This document shows positions 61,762-64,000 of a stretch of DNA of 64,000 nt, one piece after another. The position numbers were made by a program, and so were the translations under genes. Source of the DNA: Herbaspirillum sp. SJZ107 (lineage in GTDB: Bacteria; Pseudomonadota; Gammaproteobacteria; Burkholderiales; Burkholderiaceae_D); contig NZ_VFNH01000001.1 in the NCBI RefSeq assembly GCF_006715485.1, forward strand, positions 992,001 through 1,056,000. Reading direction: 5' to 3'. The notes under the pieces are model-generated. The model was not told where the DNA came from. It did not search any database and saw nothing but the letters and a program-made list of their open reading frames with translations. Position 1 is the first letter of the stretch; the number at the start of each line of letters is the position of its first letter.

Positions 61762-63895
61762 GTTCGTTTTCCTTGTTGTGATGGTCCGGTCCCAGGCCGA
61801 GCATGTCCATCAGCGCCCCCTGCGCGCTGAACGCCTTCTGGCTGCCGCGCGGCTTGCGCCGGCGATAGCGGCCGTCGCTGCCCAGTTCCCAGGCGTTGAC
61901 GTTGTCCTTCAGGTAGACCTGCAGGCCTTCGCGCAGCACGCGCTTCTTGAGGGCCGGCGCCTGCACCGGGAATGCCACTTCGACCCGGCGGAACAGGTTG
62001 CGGTTCATCCAGTCGGCGCTGGCCAGGTAGATGTCGTGCTTGAGGTTGTTGCGGAAGTAAAAGATCCGGGTGTGTTCCAGGAAGCGGCCGACGATCGAGC
62101 GTACCTTGATGTTCTCGGACAGCCCGCGCACGCCGGGGCGCAGGGCGCAGGCGCCGCGCACGATCAGGTCGATGCGCACGCCGTCGGCGGAGGCGTCGTA
62201 CAGCGCGCGGATCACCGATTCGTCGGTCAGCGAGTTCATCTTGGCGATGATGCGCGCCGGCTTGCCCTCCTTGGCGATCGCAGCCTCGTGGCGGATCGCG
62301 CGCACGATCTCCTTTTGCAGCGAGAACGGCGCCAGCCAGATGCTGTTCAATTGCGTGGGCCGGGTCAGGCTGGTCAGGTGGATGAAGACTTCGTTGACGT
62401 CGGCGGTCAGGGCCTCGTTCGAGGTCAGCAGGCCGAAGTCGCTGTAGTGCTTGGCCGTGGTCGGGTTGTAGTTGCCGGTGCCGAGGTGGGCGTAGCGGCG
62501 CAGGCCGCCCGCTTCGCGGCGCAGGATCAGGGCCATCTTGGCGTGGATCTTGAGGCCGACCACGCCGTACACGACCTGGGCCCCGGCTTCTTCCAGGCGC
62601 TCGGCCCAGTTGATGTTGGCTTCCTCGTCGAAGCGCGCCATCAGTTCGACGATGACGGTGACTTCCTTGCCGCGCAGGGCGGCGTTGATCAGCGCTTCCA
62701 TCAGTTCGGAGTTGGCGCCGGCGCGGTAGATGGTCTGCTTGATCGCGACCACGTTGGGGTCGCTCGCCGCGCAGCGAATGAAGTCGATGACAGGCTGAAA
62801 GGACTGGAACGGGTGGTGCAGCAGCACGTCCTGCTTGTCCAGCACGTTGAAGATGTCGTGATGGGTGGCCAGCCGGGGCGGGAAGCCCGGCGCGAACGGC
62901 GGGAATTTCAAATCCGCGCGCGTGCTGGTGTTGGCGATCTCGAGCAGGCGCCCCATGTTGACCGGGCCGTCCACCGAGAACAGGCGCGAGCGGTCGATCG
63001 AGAACTGCTCGAGCAGGAAGTCGGACAGGTGGCGCGGGCAGCCGCGCGCCACTTCCAGGCGCACGCCGAAGCCGTAGTTACGGCTGTGCAGTTCGCTCTG
63101 CAGCGCCTGGCGCAGGTTCTTCACTTCTTCCTCGTCGACCCACAGGTCGCTGTTGCGGGTGACGCGGAACTGCGAGTACGACACCACGTCGCGGCCGGTG
63201 AACAGGTCGGCCATATGGGCCTGGATCACCGAGGACAGCAGGCAGTAGGACGCACCCGGCTTGTCGGACAGCTCGTCGGGCAGGCGGATCACGCGCGGCA
63301 GCACGCGCGGCGCCTTCATGATCGCGATGCCGGTGCCGCGCCCGAAGGCGTCCTTGCCGGCCAGTTCGACGATGAAATTCAGGCTCTTGTTGATCACACG
63401 CGGGAAGGGGTGGGCCGGATCCAGGCCGACCGGGGTCAGCAGCGGCCGCACTTCCTTGTCGAAGTATTGCTTGACCCAGGCTTTCTGGGCCGCGTTGCGG
63501 GCCGAGCGGCGCAGCAGGTGGATGCCCTGCTCGGACAGCTTGGGCAGGATCTCGTCGTTCAGCAGCGCGTACTGGCGCGCGATGATCTGGCGGCATTCTT
63601 CGCTGGTGCCGTCCAGGTTGAGGCTGGCGACGTCGTCGACGCCGCTGTTGTGCTGGTACTGTGCCAGCAGGCTGGCCACACGCACTTCGAAGAATTCATC
63701 GAGGTTGCTGCTGACGATGCACAGGAAGCGCAGCCGTTCCAGCAGCGGCACCGACGGGTCTTCCGCCTGTTCCAGCACGCGGCGGTTGAACTCCAGCAGG
63801 GACAGCTCGCGGTTGAGGAACAGATGGCTGTGCGGGTCCGTCGGCACCGCAATGGGCGGTACCGGCGCTTCGTCGGTTTTCAACTTCAAATCCAT
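61727..63895 (-). CDS. ppk: Polyphosphate kinase 1
   Basis: This 722-residue PPK1 makes inorganic polyphosphate from ATP. The N-terminal domain begins LFLNRELSLLEFNRRVLEQAED. The catalytic phospholipase-D-like domains contain LKIHAKMALILRREAGGLRR with the autophosphorylated His and YAHLGTGNYNP. The usual four-domain length is intact. A nearly perfect PHO box lies 45 bases upstream, so PhoB induction under phosphate starvation is expected. It is followed by sixA. Confidence 0.96.
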   Translation of the reverse strand: MDLKLKTDEAPVPPIAVPTDPHSHLFLNRELSLLEFNRRVLEQAEDPSVPLLERLRFLCIVSSNLDEFFEVRVASLLAQYQHNSGVDDVASLNLDGTSEECRQIIARQYALLNDEILPKLSEQGIHLLRRSARNAAQKAWVKQYFDKEVRPLLTPVGLDPAHPFPRVINKSLNFIVELAGKDAFGRGTGIAIMKAPRVLPRVIRLPDELSDKPGASYCLLSSVIQAHMADLFTGRDVVSYSQFRVTRNSDLWVDEEEVKNLRQALQSELHSRNYGFGVRLEVARGCPRHLSDFLLEQFSIDRSRLFSVDGPVNMGRLLEIANTSTRADLKFPPFAPGFPPRLATHHDIFNVLDKQDVLLHHPFQSFQPVIDFIRCAASDPNVVAIKQTIYRAGANSELMEALINAALRGKEVTVIVELMARFDEEANINWAERLEEAGAQVVYGVVGLKIHAKMALILRREAGGLRRYAHLGTGNYNPTTAKHYSDFGLLTSNEALTADVNEVFIHLTSLTRPTQLNSIWLAPFSLQKEIVRAIRHEAAIAKEGKPARIIAKMNSLTDESVIRALYDASADGVRIDLIVRGACALRPGVRGLSENIKVRSIVGRFLEHTRIFYFRNNLKHDIYLASADWMNRNLFRRVEVAFPVQAPALKKRVLREGLQVYLKDNVNAWELGSDGRYRRRKPRGSQKAFSAQGALMDMLGLGPDHHNKENEHGTDPVATRRS

Positions 63896-63923
63896 GTTTG
63901 GAATATTTCAATCAAGACAAGAG

Positions 63924-63957
63924 AGTGTAGAAGCCCTAGATGACAGGATTGTGACAG
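63924..63957 (-). promoter_or_regulatory. PHO-box promoter of ppk1
   Basis: On the minus strand CTGTCAC-AATC-CTGTCAT (63940-63957) matches the PhoB consensus heptamers at all positions with the usual four-base spacer. A 10-base spacer then leads to TACACT (63924-63929) as the -10 element, the distance known for Pho promoters. The ppk1 start codon follows about 28 bases later. Confidence 0.85.
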
Positions 63958-64000
63958 AGCGGTTCGGCACATGGCGCCGCACACCCGGCGCGCTGGCCTG

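Noticed and set aside
1..64000. CRISPR array, prophage, complete insertion sequence or ribosomal RNA
   Set aside because: No regularly spaced repeats, phage structural genes, transposase genes or rRNA-like sequence were seen; the CII-like and endolysin-like genes are isolated.

Overview
The window is a stretch of high-G+C bacterial chromosome. Gene content points to a betaproteobacterium of the Oxalobacteraceae, most likely the Massilia/Telluria/Duganella group (inference from protein resemblance and gene order; no database search was possible). Supporting signs are the order tilS end - lysC - tRNA-Ser(GCU), PEP-CTERM surface proteins, a TIGR03118-type protein, a Dps protein, many GGDEF/EAL proteins, and GC-rich REP-like palindromes. 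Coding density is high, with 64 protein genes (one partial) and one tRNA. No rRNA, CRISPR array, complete insertion sequence or prophage was seen.

Layout. 1-8 kb: lysC, tRNA-Ser with terminator, a Tat-exported PhoD-type phosphatase, a Ni/Co efflux operon (dmeR - DUF1289 - dmeF) with a recognisable operator, a universal stress protein and Hsp20. 7.3-10.8 kb: an RsbQ-like hydrolase divergent from a hybrid histidine kinase. 10.8-16.3 kb: an ECF sigma / anti-sigma / subtilase / TorF-type porin cluster with chained overlaps, then a TIGR03118 lipoprotein. Two matching sigma-type promoters flank this block. 16.3-22.7 kb: Dps and a c-di-GMP signalling block. 22.7-29.2 kb: PEP-CTERM glycerophosphodiesterase, PPK2, ZntB-like transporter, glutathione peroxidase, and an XRE-cupin / GNAT / isochorismatase-like operon. 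29.2-30.6 kb: an A+T-rich islet with a secreted GH19/endolysin-like protein. 30.6-41.9 kb: stomatin/NfeD pair, a lone ParS/MbcA-like domain protein, RNase Z, a second PEP-CTERM protein, a CII-like regulator, a YjfK/YjfJ-like pair, a siderophore-interacting protein with a divergent MarR regulator, and an M23 peptidase. 41.9-47 kb: a beta-glucoside locus (GH1, glucokinase, MFS permease, divergent LacI regulator). 47-64 kb: sterol-desaturase-like protein, PafA-type phosphatase, Ppx/GppA, SDR, SMP-30, GH18 chitinase, CocE-type hydrolase, Tat-exported Gfo/Idh oxidoreductase, membrane acyltransferase, head-GIN protein, sixA and ppk1.

How the parts connect. Phosphate is the main theme. PhoD, PafA, GDPD, PPK2, Ppx, SixA and PPK1 are all present, and three of them (phoD-like, pafA-like, ppk1) have upstream PHO-box-like repeats with an identical 10-nt spacer to a -10 hexamer. 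The sigma cluster looks like a self-contained envelope-signalling module: the anti-sigma factor has a periplasmic segment resembling a subtilase prodomain, and the neighbouring gene encodes a subtilase. The LacI operator palindrome of the beta-glucoside locus recurs 13 kb away, just upstream of the Gfo/Idh oxidoreductase gene, suggesting a small sugar regulon.
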